Source of the DNA: Stigmatella erecta
GTDB taxonomy: Bacteria; Myxococcota; Myxococcia; Myxococcales; Myxococcaceae
Length of the DNA: 64,000 bases
Reading direction: 5' to 3'
Assembly: GCF_900111745.1 (NCBI RefSeq)
Contig: NZ_FOIJ01000001.1
Coordinates: forward strand, 930,001 to 994,000
The notes under the pieces are model-generated. The model did no database searches, was not told the DNA's origin, and worked only from the letters and a program-made list of their open reading frames with translations. The translations under genes were made by a program, and so were the position numbers. Positions 1-8,523 of this stretch are shown here, in pieces. The stretch's first letter is position 1. Each line of letters begins with the position of its first letter.

Positions 1-1601
1 TGGTGCAGGCGCGGCTCGGCGGCCAGCGCGCGGGGCTCCTCCGGCCAGCCCTTCTCCCGGGCCAGGGCCCGGGCGGCCTTCGGATCCAACGTCAGCAGGG
101 CCACCAGGTACTTGCGCCGCTCGCCGATGACGACCGCGTGGGAGATGGGCGGCACGGCCTTGAGCAGGGACTCGATGTTGTCCGGCGCCGTCTTCTTGCC
201 GCCCGAGGTGACGATGATTTCTTTCTTCCGCCCGGTGATGTGGGTGAAGCCCTCGCCATCCAGCGCGCCCACGTCCCCGGTGTGGAGCCAGCCGTCCTTC
301 AGCAGCTCCGCGGTGGCCTGCCCGTTCTTGTAGTAGCCCAGGCACACGTTGCCGCCCCGCAGGAGCAGCTCCCCGTCCTCGGCGATGCGCAGCTCCACGC
401 CCATCAGCGGCCGGCCCACGGAGCCCAGCAGCGTCGCCTCGCGCGTGTTGAGGGTGGCGGGCCCCGTCAGCTCGGAGGAGCCGTACACCTCATGAACGAT
501 GAGATCGATGGAGGCGAAGAACTCCAGCACCTCCCGGCCAATGGGGGCCGCCGCGGTGACGAGGAACTCCGCCTGGTCCAGGCCGATGCCCGCGTGCAGG
601 GGGGCGAACACGAGGCGCTGGGCCAGCCGGTACTGGGCCTCCAGCCAGGACGAGGCCCGCTCTCCCCGCAGCGTCTGCGCGTGGTACTCGGAGGCCACGC
701 GCCGGGCCCACGCCACCACGCGCTGCTGCACCGGGGGCTGGGCCCGCAGGCCCTCCTCCGCCTTGGCCTTGAACTTCTCCCACACCCGGGGAACCCCGAA
801 GAAGAACGTCGGGCGGACCTCGGGGAGGTTGCGCGGCATCGCGTCCACGGAGTCCGCGAAGTACACCTGGGCCCCGGCCAGCAGCGGCCCGTGCAGGGAG
901 AGGATCTGCTCGGCGATGTGCGACAGCGGCAGGTAGGAGAGGATGCGCGGGGGGGTGGCCTGAAGGCCTACCTCCTGGAGCACCGCCGCCGCCGTCCACA
1001 CCAGGTTGCGGTGGCTGAGCATCACCCCCTTGGGGGCGCCCGTGGTGCCCGAGGTGTAGATGAGGGTGGCCAGGGCGCCGGGCTCCAGCGCGTGGACCGC
1101 GTCCCAGTAAGCCCCCTCATCCACCCCCATGCCGCGCCCCAGCACGTCCGGGTAGCGCAGCACGCCCTCGGGCAGCCGCTCCGGGGCGTCCATGACGATG
1201 ACGTGGCGCAGGCGGGGCAACCGCTCGCGCAGCGCCAGCGCGGCCTGGAGGAACTTTTCGTTCTCCACCAGGAGCACCTCGGCCTCGCAGTGGCCGAGGA
1301 TGTACTCCAGCTGCTCGACGCTGCTGTTGGTGTAGAGCCCGACGGGCACCCCGCCGAGGGCCATCGTGGCCAGGTCCGCCACCAGCCACTCCTCGCGGTT
1401 GAAGCCGAGGATGCCCAGCGTCCCGCCGGCGGAGAACCCCAGCACCCGGAGGCCGAGCGCGAAGCGGCGCACCCGCAGGGCGTAGTCATGCCACGAGGTG
1501 GGCCTGTAGGTGCCGCCCTGACGGCTCCAGAGCGCCGGGCGGTGCTCGTAGCGCGTGGCCTGCTCGTGGAGGACGTGGACCATCGTCTTGGGCTGTTCCA
1601 T
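1..1601 (-). CDS. AMP-forming acyl-CoA synthetase (long-chain type), 3' end outside window
   Basis: The protein adenylates a fatty acid and transfers it to CoA, as in the FadD/FAA1 branch of the ANL superfamily. Translating the minus strand from the ATG at 1601 gives about 533 residues before the window edge. The phosphate-binding motif YTSGTTGAPKG lies near residue 180, an ITGRKKEIIVTSGGKK segment (A8-like motif) follows DGWLHTGD near residue 443, and the long-chain-type EVYGSSELTGP motif lies between them. An in-frame TAG sits six codons upstream of the ATG, which supports this start, although no clear ribosome-binding site is visible. The stop codon is missing, so the gene is partial. It is transcribed divergently from the zinc-ribbon gene. 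The family is clear; the exact chain-length preference is not. Confidence 0.88.
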   Translation of the reverse strand, partial: MEQPKTMVHVLHEQATRYEHRPALWSRQGGTYRPTSWHDYALRVRRFALGLRVLGFSAGGTLGILGFNREEWLVADLATMALGGVPVGLYTNSSVEQLEYILGHCEAEVLLVENEKFLQAALALRERLPRLRHVIVMDAPERLPEGVLRYPDVLGRGMGVDEGAYWDAVHALEPGALATLIYTSGTTGAPKGVMLSHRNLVWTAAAVLQEVGLQATPPRILSYLPLSHIAEQILSLHGPLLAGAQVYFADSVDAMPRNLPEVRPTFFFGVPRVWEKFKAKAEEGLRAQPPVQQRVVAWARRVASEYHAQTLRGERASSWLEAQYRLAQRLVFAPLHAGIGLDQAEFLVTAAAPIGREVLEFFASIDLIVHEVYGSSELTGPATLNTREATLLGSVGRPLMGVELRIAEDGELLLRGGNVCLGYYKNGQATAELLKDGWLHTGDVGALDGEGFTHITGRKKEIIVTSGGKKTAPDNIESLLKAVPPISHAVVIGERRKYLVALLTLDPKAARALAREKGWPEEPRALAAEPRLH

Positions 1602-1633
1602 GGGCGCGGCAGGCTACTGATGTGTCTCCACCG

Positions 1634-1662
1634 TTGACAGGCGACAGGAGGGCTATGTATTC
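1634..1662 (+). promoter_or_regulatory. Candidate sigma-70-like promoter of the zinc-ribbon gene
   Basis: A perfect TTGACA (1634-1639) is followed after 16-17 bases by TGTATT/GTATTC (about 1656-1662). The start codon at 1675 is only 12-13 bases further on and has no Shine-Dalgarno sequence, so the transcript could be almost leaderless. The -10 element is weak. This is a pattern match only. Confidence 0.4.
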
Positions 1663-1674
1663 CGCGCAACGATC

Positions 1675-2040
1675 ATGAGCATCGACTTCACCTGTCAGAA
1701 GTGCGAGGCGAGCTTCGAGCTGGACGCTCAGGACCTCATCGAGGGGACGGAGAAGCTGGTCTGTCCTCACTGCGACGCGAAAGCCCCGGCCAACCTCTCC
1801 GAGGACTTTGTCGCGGCGCTCTCCGAGATGCGCGCCCAGATCGCCGTGCTCGGCAAGAAGTTCGCCGTCAGCATGACGCTCGAGTCCGAGGACTTGGAAG
1901 ACGAGCTCGAGGACGACGAGGAGGATGAGGACGAGGACACCGACGACGACGACGACGACGACGACCTCGAAGAGGATGAGGACGAAGACGAGGACGTCGA
2001 GGACGACGAGGACTACGACGACGAGGAAGAAGACCGCTGA
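1675..2040 (+). CDS. Small zinc-ribbon protein with extreme acidic tail
   Basis: This is a 121-residue protein of unknown role. Residues 1-45 form a zinc-ribbon-like module with two CxxC knuckles (CQKC near residue 8 and CPHC near residue 30), similar to short treble-clef or zinc-ribbon domains of many myxobacterial regulators. A short helical stretch (about 48-68) follows. From about residue 71 to the end the chain is almost only Asp and Glu, with an eight-Asp run encoded by a GAC repeat. Such a tail often mimics nucleic acid or binds basic partners, but that is inference. The ATG at 1675 lies directly after a candidate promoter and has no visible ribosome-binding site. No operon partner is evident: the next gene starts 98 bp later. 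Confidence 0.75.
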   Translation: MSIDFTCQKCEASFELDAQDLIEGTEKLVCPHCDAKAPANLSEDFVAALSEMRAQIAVLGKKFAVSMTLESEDLEDELEDDEEDEDEDTDDDDDDDDLEEDEDEDEDVEDDEDYDDEEEDR

Positions 2041-2138
2041 CGCCTGCCCGCCCGCCCTCCTTGCCAGGGGCCCAGGGCTAGAACCGGTGGCCTCACCCAT
2101 GCCCTCCCCGCCCCTGGGGGGGTGCGCATGTTGGTAGA

Positions 2139-2834
2139 GTGAAAACACCACATCGCGCCAGTCTGTTTCTCGCTCCGCTCTCCGCCGTGGCCCTGGCGCT
2201 GGGTGGCTTGTTGTTCCTTCCCGCGCTCGCGGCGCGGCCCGCGGTGGCCGCCCCCACGCAAGCCGCCGGGGAATCTCCGTGCGTCACCTCGGGGGGAGAC
2301 GATCCGGCCCTCTGCCGAGAACTCATCGAACTCGTGGTCCGGGATGTCGTGCCGCTCGTGGAGGCGCAGACCCACGCCGTGGTGTTGACCACCCAGGATG
2401 GCGAGACGGTGCTGCCCATCTTCGTGGACGAGTCGGCCGCCGTGGCCATCGCCTTCCGGCTCGCCGAGCTGAAGTCGCCCCAGCCGCTCGCTCAGGATCT
2501 GCTGGATGACGTGGTGCACAAGCTGGGCGCCAGCGTCACCGAGGTGCGCATCGATGACCTGCGCGGCGACATCTACACGGGCCGCGTCTTCATCAAGCAG
2601 GGCAAGAAGAGCCTGGAGCTGGATGCCCGCCCCGCGGACTCCATCGCCATGGCGCTGGATGGCTCGGCGCGCATCCGCGTGACGCGCAAGGTGCTGAGCC
2701 AGGCGGGCATCAGCCGCGACGACATCGAGGCGCTGCACCAGGGCATGCCCGGCGTGGGCGGCAGCGGCGGCGGCGGCGAGCCGGATGCCGTGCCCATGAA
2801 GGCTCCCAAGAAGAGCCAGTCGATCAGCTTGTAA
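2139..2834 (+). CDS. Exported bifunctional-nuclease (BFN/DUF151) domain protein
   Basis: The 231-residue protein begins at a GTG. Its N-terminus is basic and followed by a hydrophobic stretch (about residues 8-33) ending in Ala-rich sites, so it reads as a signal peptide. Residues about 62-195 match the BFN/DUF151 fold: the conserved LPIFVDESAAVAIAF, a DDVVHKLGA segment and a DARPADSIAMAL segment are all present. The family is named after a plant protein with nuclease activity, but most bacterial members are uncharacterised, so nuclease function is not claimed. The C-terminal 35 residues are Gly-rich and probably disordered. A strong hairpin terminator follows. The export signal is unusual enough to note, because many BFN proteins are cytoplasmic. 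Confidence 0.82.
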   Translation: MKTPHRASLFLAPLSAVALALGGLLFLPALAARPAVAAPTQAAGESPCVTSGGDDPALCRELIELVVRDVVPLVEAQTHAVVLTTQDGETVLPIFVDESAAVAIAFRLAELKSPQPLAQDLLDDVVHKLGASVTEVRIDDLRGDIYTGRVFIKQGKKSLELDARPADSIAMALDGSARIRVTRKVLSQAGISRDDIEALHQGMPGVGGSGGGGEPDAVPMKAPKKSQSISL

Positions 2835-2871
2835 GCCTTCCGCGGCGGCGCGCCCCGCGCCAGGAACGGGA

Positions 2872-2905
2872 AAGCCCGGCCCCCCCTCCCAGGGTGCCGG
2901 GCTTT
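2872..2905 (+). terminator. Rho-independent-type terminator after the BFN gene
   Basis: A perfect 10-bp inverted repeat (AAAGCCCGGC at 2872-2881 and its complement at 2896-2905) encloses a 14-base loop. The right arm ends in TTT, followed by a short mixed pyrimidine stretch. It lies 38 bp after the BFN stop and separates that gene from pyk. Confidence 0.75.
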
Positions 2906-3039
2906 GCCCTTTCGTCCGAACGGCGCCCAGGATTGTAGGGCCGCGAGGGCCACTTGCAAATTCGCCCCGGAAGCCGGGCTGCGGAAGGGGGCGCGAGAAG
3001 CTGTCAAGCGAGCCGAGCCCCCGCCTAGGATGCCCGGCC

Positions 3040-4440
3040 ATGCGCAAAGCGAAAATCGTCTGCACCCTGGGCCCTGCCTCGGACAGCCCGGAAATCATTG
3101 AAGGCCTCATCCGCGCGGGGATGAACGTGGCGCGGCTCAACTTCTCCCACGGGGTCTACGAGGACCACCGGCGCCGCGTGGGCACCCTGCGCAAGCTGTC
3201 CCGCAAGCTCGGCATCCCGGTGTCCATCCTCCAGGACATCCAGGGCCCGAAGATCCGCCTGGGCCGCTTCGAGGGGGGCCAGCTGCTCGTGCAGGCCGGC
3301 CAGACGGTGACGGTGACGACGCGCGCCGTGATGGGCCAGGGCACGATCATCCCCACCCCCATTCGCTCCCTCACGAAGGACGTGAAGCGCGGCGACATGA
3401 TCCTCCTGGACGATGGGCGGGTGCGGCTCCGGGTGGAGCGCGTGGAGGGGCGGGATGTCACCGCGAGCGTGGAGGTGGGCGGGCTGCTCAAGGACCACAA
3501 GGGGCTCAACCTGCCGGGCGCCGCCATCTCGGTGCCCACCATCACGGAGAAGGACGCGGAGGACCTGGCGTTCGGGCAGGAGCTGGGCGTGGACTACGTG
3601 GCGCTGTCCTTCGTGCGCACGGCCAAGGACATCCACCAGGCCCGGGAGCACGTCTCGAAGCTGAAGACGCCGCTCATCGCGAAGATCGAAAAGCCCCAGG
3701 CTCTGGAGAACCTGGAGGCCATCTCCGAGGCGGCCGACGGGGTGATGGTGGCCCGGGGGGACCTGGGGGTGGAGATGCCGCTGGAGAAGCTGCCGGGCAT
3801 CCAGAAGCGCATGGTGGCGGAGGTCAACCGCCGGGGCGGCCTGGTCATCGTCGCCACCGAGATGCTGGAGAGCATGGTGGGCAACGCCCGGCCCACGCGC
3901 GCCGAGGTGTCCGACGTGGCCAACGCCATCCTGGATGGCGCGGACGCGGTGATGCTCTCGGGCGAGACGGCGGCGGGCAAGTACCCCGTCGAGGCGGCCG
4001 CGACCATGGCGCGCATCGTCGAGGAGACGGAGCGGAGCCTCGGCTCCACCCTGCGCCCCTCTTTGAAGGTGGGCACGAACGACCTGTCCACGGGCGTGGC
4101 CGCCGCGGCGGTGGCGGCGGCCGAGCAGCTCGGCATCGGCACCATCGTGGCCTACACCGAGCGGGGGCACACCGCGCGGCTCATCTCCGAGTTCCGGCCC
4201 AAGGCGCGCATCATCGGCCTGACGCCGAACGCGGACACGGTGAACCGCATGGCGCTCTACTGGGGGGTGCAGGGCCGGCAGGTGAGCCGGCTCCAGTCCA
4301 CGGACGCCATGCTCAAGCAGGTGCGCCGGCTGTGCCGGGACGAGGGGCTGTGCGAGGCCGGCTCCGCCGTGGTCATCGTGGCGGGCGTGCCCCTCAACGA
4401 GCCCGGGAACACGAACATGATGTCCGTGCACCGCATCTGA
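3040..4440 (+). CDS. pyk: Pyruvate kinase
   Basis: The enzyme converts phosphoenolpyruvate and ADP to pyruvate and ATP, the last step of glycolysis. The 466-residue length is normal for a bacterial enzyme. It opens with the canonical KIVCTLGPAS motif and has the NFSHG segment, the catalytic-lysine signature around IEKPQALEN (about residues 213-221), ARGDLGVE for metal binding and MLSGETAAGKYP in the barrel. The C-terminal allosteric domain is complete (VAYTERGHTARLIS, then a closing NTNMMSVHRI). The gene stands alone on the plus strand after a terminator and converges on a minus-strand gene 29 bp downstream. Confidence 0.97.
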   Translation: MRKAKIVCTLGPASDSPEIIEGLIRAGMNVARLNFSHGVYEDHRRRVGTLRKLSRKLGIPVSILQDIQGPKIRLGRFEGGQLLVQAGQTVTVTTRAVMGQGTIIPTPIRSLTKDVKRGDMILLDDGRVRLRVERVEGRDVTASVEVGGLLKDHKGLNLPGAAISVPTITEKDAEDLAFGQELGVDYVALSFVRTAKDIHQAREHVSKLKTPLIAKIEKPQALENLEAISEAADGVMVARGDLGVEMPLEKLPGIQKRMVAEVNRRGGLVIVATEMLESMVGNARPTRAEVSDVANAILDGADAVMLSGETAAGKYPVEAAATMARIVEETERSLGSTLRPSLKVGTNDLSTGVAAAAVAAAEQLGIGTIVAYTERGHTARLISEFRPKARIIGLTPNADTVNRMALYWGVQGRQVSRLQSTDAMLKQVRRLCRDEGLCEAGSAVVIVAGVPLNEPGNTNMMSVHRI

Positions 4441-4469
4441 CGGGCGGCGCCCTGCCCTGCTCCCCGCGC

Positions 4470-5141
4470 CTACAGGATCTTCGACTGGAAGTCGTAGATC
4501 TTCTCGACGGAGATCTGCCGGTAGCGCTCGACGTTGAGGGCGCGGCGGGCGCACTCCCAGACGAACTCCTGGGGGGAGCTGTCCGGCTGCTTCTTCTTGC
4601 GGCGCTTCACCTCCGCCTTGATGGTCTTCACCGCCGGGCGGGGGTGGTAGCAGAAGGCCGAGGAGAACAGCAGGTGCCCGCCGAAGGGGATGAGCCGCGC
4701 CTCCAGGACGTCCCCCGTCTCCAGACCGGCGATGTGCCGGCGCTCGGTGACATCGAAGTCCTTGCCGGAGAACAGCTCGCGCAGGCGGATGATGCCCTTG
4801 CCCAGCTTGCGCACCTCGAAGAGGCCGTGAACGGTCTCGGTGAAGCTCCGGAAGGCGTTGGCCTCCTCGGGGGCCACCGCCTGGAGCCGCTGCTCGTAGA
4901 ACTCCACCGCGGGCGTCTTCCCGGTGAGCGGGGAGACGCGGTCATACAGGTAGAAGTCCAGGAAGGACGCCATGCGCAGCTCGAAGAGCTTGTCGTCCTC
5001 GAACACCTCGCCGGTGAGGCGGAAGTACTCCGCCTTGGCATCGAGCAGGTCCGCCTTGCGGGGCTCCTCGCTGCCAAAGGCGGTGAGCTGATCCAGATAC
5101 GGCTGATACGACAGCGGTGAGACGGTGGTGGAGGCGTCCAT
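4470..5141 (-). CDS. Conserved-type protein of unknown function
   Basis: I do not recognise a family for this 223-residue protein. It has no signal peptide or membrane segment. The sequence is evenly mixed and well folded in appearance, with a helical, charged N-terminal half (residues 20-110), a central stretch that could form a small beta barrel (about 130-170, DVTERRHIAGLETGDVLEAR) and a basic cluster KRRKKKQ near residue 187. It starts 19 bp after the carA stop on the same strand, so it is probably the last gene of the lepA-lepB-pyrBC-carA series. The link to pyrimidine synthesis is positional only. Codon use looks like the neighbouring genes. Confidence 0.8.
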   Translation of the reverse strand: MDASTTVSPLSYQPYLDQLTAFGSEEPRKADLLDAKAEYFRLTGEVFEDDKLFELRMASFLDFYLYDRVSPLTGKTPAVEFYEQRLQAVAPEEANAFRSFTETVHGLFEVRKLGKGIIRLRELFSGKDFDVTERRHIAGLETGDVLEARLIPFGGHLLFSSAFCYHPRPAVKTIKAEVKRRKKKQPDSSPQEFVWECARRALNVERYRQISVEKIYDFQSKIL

Positions 5142-5160
5142 GGAGCGCGGGCAATCCTAC

Positions 5161-6276
5161 CTACTGTGCCATCAGCTTGGCGAAGCGCGCGAACAGGTAG
5201 CGCGCGTCGTGCGGTCCCGGCGAGGACTCGGGGTGGTACTGTACGCTGAAGGCCCGCGCGTCGGGGATGTGGAGCCCCTCCACGGTGCCATCATTGAGGT
5301 TGATGTGGGTGACGACCGCCTTGCCCTTCAGGCTGGCGTCGTCCACGGCGAAGCCGTGGTTCTGGGCGGTGATTTCCACCTTGCCCGTCGTCAGGTCCTT
5401 CACGGGCTGGTTGGCGCCGCGGTGGCCGAACTTCATCTTGTACGTCCGGCCGCCCAGGGCCAGGGCGAGGATCTGATGCCCCAGGCAGATGCCGAACACG
5501 GGCACCTTGCCGAGCAGGTTCGCCACGGTGCGGTCCGCGCCCTTCACGGCGGCCGGATCCCCGGGGCCGTTGGCCAGGAAGACGCCGTGCGGCTTGCGCG
5601 CGAGCACCTGCTCGGCGGTGGTGCTCGCAGGCACCACCGTCACCCGGCAGCCCTCGTCCACCAGGAACTGCAACATGGAGCGCTTGAGCCCGTAGTCGTA
5701 CGCCACCACGTCGAAGCGGGGCGTGGGCGCGGGGGCCTGCACGCCGCCAAACACGTCCTGGGAGGGCGTGGTGAAGGTGTAGGGCTCCTTGGTGGAGACG
5801 CCCGTGGCCAGGTCCATGCCCTCCATGCCGGGGGCGTTCCGGGCGCGCTCGGTGAGCGCCGCCACGGTGTGGTTCTCACTGGAGATGATGCCCTGCTGCG
5901 CGCCATGCTGGCGCAGGTGCCGCACCAGCCGCCGGGTGTCCACACCCTCGATGCCAGCCACGCCGTGGCGCTTCAGGTACGCATCCAGCGTCTCCTGGGC
6001 GCGCCAGTTGGAGGACTTCTCCGAGAGCATGCGCACCACCATGCCCACCGCGTGCGGCTTGCCCGCCTCTTCGTCCTCGGGGTTCGTCCCCACGTTGCCC
6101 ATCTCCGGGTAGGCCATGGTGACGATCTGGCCCACGTAGGAGGGGTCCGTGAGGATCTCCTGATAGCCCATCATCGAGGTGTTGAAGACCACCTCGCCGA
6201 GGGTCTCTCCGCGGGCGCCGAACGCGCGCCCCTCGAAGACGGTCCCATCCGCCAGAACGAGTACCGCCTTTTTCAT
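5161..6276 (-). CDS. carA: Carbamoyl-phosphate synthase small (glutaminase) subunit
   Basis: The subunit hydrolyses glutamine and channels ammonia to the large subunit CarB for carbamoyl phosphate synthesis, feeding pyrimidine and arginine pathways. The 371 residues comprise the N-terminal small-subunit domain ([15 protein letters not shown] start, [17 protein letters not shown]) and a class I glutamine amidotransferase domain. The nucleophile Cys lies in [11 protein letters not shown] and the His/Glu pair in [13 protein letters not shown]. The ATG overlaps the pyrC stop as ATGA, so translation is coupled to pyrC. carB is not in the window. Confidence 0.97.
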   Translation of the reverse strand: MKKAVLVLADGTVFEGRAFGARGETLGEVVFNTSMMGYQEILTDPSYVGQIVTMAYPEMGNVGTNPEDEEAGKPHAVGMVVRMLSEKSSNWRAQETLDAYLKRHGVAGIEGVDTRRLVRHLRQHGAQQGIISSENHTVAALTERARNAPGMEGMDLATGVSTKEPYTFTTPSQDVFGGVQAPAPTPRFDVVAYDYGLKRSMLQFLVDEGCRVTVVPASTTAEQVLARKPHGVFLANGPGDPAAVKGADRTVANLLGKVPVFGICLGHQILALALGGRTYKMKFGHRGANQPVKDLTTGKVEITAQNHGFAVDDASLKGKAVVTHINLNDGTVEGLHIPDARAFSVQYHPESSPGPHDARYLFARFAKLMAQ

Positions 6277-7577
6277 GATCGAGACTCCTTGATCTCACCG
6301 GCTTCGAAGACACAGCGTCCCCCCACCCACGTCTGCACGACGCGGCCCTTGAGCGAGCGGCCATGGAAGGGGGTGTTCCGACTCTTGGAGAAAAACCGCT
6401 CGGCGTCCACCGTCCACTTCGCCTCGGGATCCACGAGGGTGATGTCCGCTGGAGCGCCAGGCTTCAAGTGACCGCCTGGCAGCCCGAATGCTTTGGCGGG
6501 GCCGTCCGTGAGCAGCTCCACCGCCCGGCGGGGGCTGAGCACGCCCTCGTGCACCAGGGACAGCGTGAGGCCCAGGGCCGTCTCCAGCCCCACCACGCCG
6601 TTGATGCCCTTGTCGAACTCCACCTGCTTGTCGAGCACGCCGTGGGGCGCATGGTCCGTGGCGATGGCCTCGATGGTGCCGTCGGCCAGCGCCTCGCGCA
6701 GCGCCTCCACGTCCCGGCGCAGGCGCAGCGGCGGGTTCATCTTCGCGTGGGTGTCGTACTCCCCCACCGCCGTGTCATCGAGGATGAAGTGGTGCGGGGT
6801 GACCTCGGACGTCACCTGCAGGCCCCGCCGCTTGGCCTCGCGCAGCAGGCGCACGCTGCCCTCGCACGAGACGTGGGCGATGTGCAGCCGGCCCCCCGTC
6901 TCCTCCAGCAGGACCAAGTCCCGGGCCACCATGGCCACCTCGGCCGAGGGCGGAATGGGCAGCAGCCCCAGGCGCGTGGCGGTGGGCCCTTCCGTCATGG
7001 CCCCCTTGCCCGACAGCGTCAGGTCCTCCTCGTGGACCATGACGGGCAGGTTGAAGAGCTGGGCGTACTGGAGCGCCCGCCGCATGAGCCCGGCGTTCAT
7101 CACCGGGCGGCCATCGTCGGTGATACAGACACAGCCGGCGGAGACCAGCTCGCCCATCTCCGCCATCTCCTCGCCCTTGAGCCCCTTGGTGATGGCCCCG
7201 GCGGGATACACGTGGCAGAGGTGGGCGGCCCGGGCGCGCGCGAGCACCAGCTCCGTCACCAGCGAGCTGTCATTCACCAGCTTGGTGTTGGGCATGGCCA
7301 CCACGCCGGTGAAGCCGCCGGCCACCGCCGCCCGGCAGCCCGTGAGGATGGTCTCCTTCCCCTCCTCGCCCGGCTCGCGCAGGTGGACGTGCAGATCGAT
7401 GAAGCCCGGCAGCACCCAGTGCCCCTGCGCCTCCACCACCTGGGCGCCGGGCACCTGCAGCGGGGCCTCGGACACCTCGGCCACCACACCGTCGCGCACG
7501 AGCACGTCGCGCACGCTGTCCACGTAGTTGCGCGGATCGATGACCCGCCCGCGGCGGAAGAGAACGGGGGGACTCAC
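6273..7577 (-). CDS. pyrC: Dihydroorotase
   Basis: The enzyme cyclises carbamoyl-aspartate to dihydroorotate in UMP synthesis. The GTG at 7577 is chosen because it overlaps the pyrB stop in a GTGA and gives a typical 434-residue class I protein; the longer open frame would intrude 380 bp into pyrB. The metal-binding HVHLREPG is present, as are MPNT, the His of [10 protein letters not shown] and ATDHAPHG. The family belongs to the amidohydrolase superfamily. Class I enzymes often pair with aspartate carbamoyltransferase, which fits the immediate pyrB neighbour. Confidence 0.95.
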   Translation of the reverse strand: MSPPVLFRRGRVIDPRNYVDSVRDVLVRDGVVAEVSEAPLQVPGAQVVEAQGHWVLPGFIDLHVHLREPGEEGKETILTGCRAAVAGGFTGVVAMPNTKLVNDSSLVTELVLARARAAHLCHVYPAGAITKGLKGEEMAEMGELVSAGCVCITDDGRPVMNAGLMRRALQYAQLFNLPVMVHEEDLTLSGKGAMTEGPTATRLGLLPIPPSAEVAMVARDLVLLEETGGRLHIAHVSCEGSVRLLREAKRRGLQVTSEVTPHHFILDDTAVGEYDTHAKMNPPLRLRRDVEALREALADGTIEAIATDHAPHGVLDKQVEFDKGINGVVGLETALGLTLSLVHEGVLSPRRAVELLTDGPAKAFGLPGGHLKPGAPADITLVDPEAKWTVDAERFFSKSRNTPFHGRSLKGRVVQTWVGGRCVFEAGEIKESRS

Positions 7578-8464
7578 ACGCACACCTCCAGAATGGCCCG
7601 GCGCACGGCGACCCCATTGGCCACCTGCTCGAGGATGACGCTGCGGGCCCCATCCGCCACCGCCGGGGCCAGCTCGATTCCGCGGTTGATGGGCCCCGGG
7701 TGCATGACGAGCGCCCCCGCCTTCATCTGGCCTGCCCGGGCCGCGTTGAGCCCGTAGAGGCGCGAGAACTCGCGGGTGGACGGGAAGAAGGACTCCGACT
7801 GGCGCTCGGTCTGCAGGCGCAGGCACATGACGGCGTCCGCCTGGGGCAGCACGGGCTCCAGGTGCAGGGCCACCTCGGCGCCCAGCTGCTCGATGCCCAC
7901 GGGGATGAGCGTGGGCGGCCCGCACACCACCACGCGCGCGCCCAGCGCCTTGAGGCACAGAATGTTCGAGCGCGCCACGCGGCTGTGCAGGATGTCGCCG
8001 ACGATGAGCACCGTGCGCCCATCCAGCCGGCCCCAGTGTCGCCGCAAGGTGAAGGCATCCAGCAGGGCCTGGGAGGGGTGCTCGTGGGTGCCGTCACCCG
8101 CGTTGATGACGGCGCAGCGCACGTGGCGGGCCACCAGGTGGGGCGCGCCCGAGGAGCGGTGCCGGATGATGAGCGCCACCGGGCCCGTGGCCTCGATGTT
8201 GCGCACGGTGTCCAGCAGCGTCTCGCCCTTGGAGACCGAGGAGCCCTGGGCCGTCCAGTTGAGCACCTCGGCGCCCAACGTCTTGGCGGCCATCTCGAAC
8301 GAGGTGCGCGTCCGGGTGGAGTCCTCGAAGAAGACGTTGGCCACCACCCGCCCCTGGAGGACGGAGGAGCTCGCCGAGCCACCGGGCAGGTGGGCTTCGG
8401 CCCGATCCAGCAGCGCCTCGATGTCCGCGCGCCGCCAGCCTTCGATTCCGAGAAGGTGTCGCAT
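7574..8464 (-). CDS. pyrB: Aspartate carbamoyltransferase catalytic chain
   Basis: The enzyme condenses carbamoyl phosphate and aspartate, the committed step of pyrimidine synthesis. The protein has 296 residues. Visible signatures are the carbamoyl-phosphate-binding FFEDSTRTRTSFE (about residues 45-57), the HRSSGAPH segment, GDGTHEHPSQALLDAFT and MHPGPINRGIE. No regulatory pyrI gene is adjacent. It lies 59 bp after lepB on the same strand and overlaps pyrC by 4 bp, so pyrB-pyrC-carA form a compact unit. Confidence 0.97.
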   Translation of the reverse strand: MRHLLGIEGWRRADIEALLDRAEAHLPGGSASSSVLQGRVVANVFFEDSTRTRTSFEMAAKTLGAEVLNWTAQGSSVSKGETLLDTVRNIEATGPVALIIRHRSSGAPHLVARHVRCAVINAGDGTHEHPSQALLDAFTLRRHWGRLDGRTVLIVGDILHSRVARSNILCLKALGARVVVCGPPTLIPVGIEQLGAEVALHLEPVLPQADAVMCLRLQTERQSESFFPSTREFSRLYGLNAARAGQMKAGALVMHPGPINRGIELAPAVADGARSVILEQVANGVAVRRAILEVCV

Positions 8465-8523
8465 AAAGACCGGGGCCGCGCGTTAGCAGCGCCGCCGGGG
8501 TGCGTCAAGCACGAGGACTGCCC

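Noticed and set aside
1920-2035. Repetitive GAC/GAG tract as a possible CRISPR or satellite repeat
   Set aside because: It is in-frame coding sequence for an acidic tail; there are no spacers.
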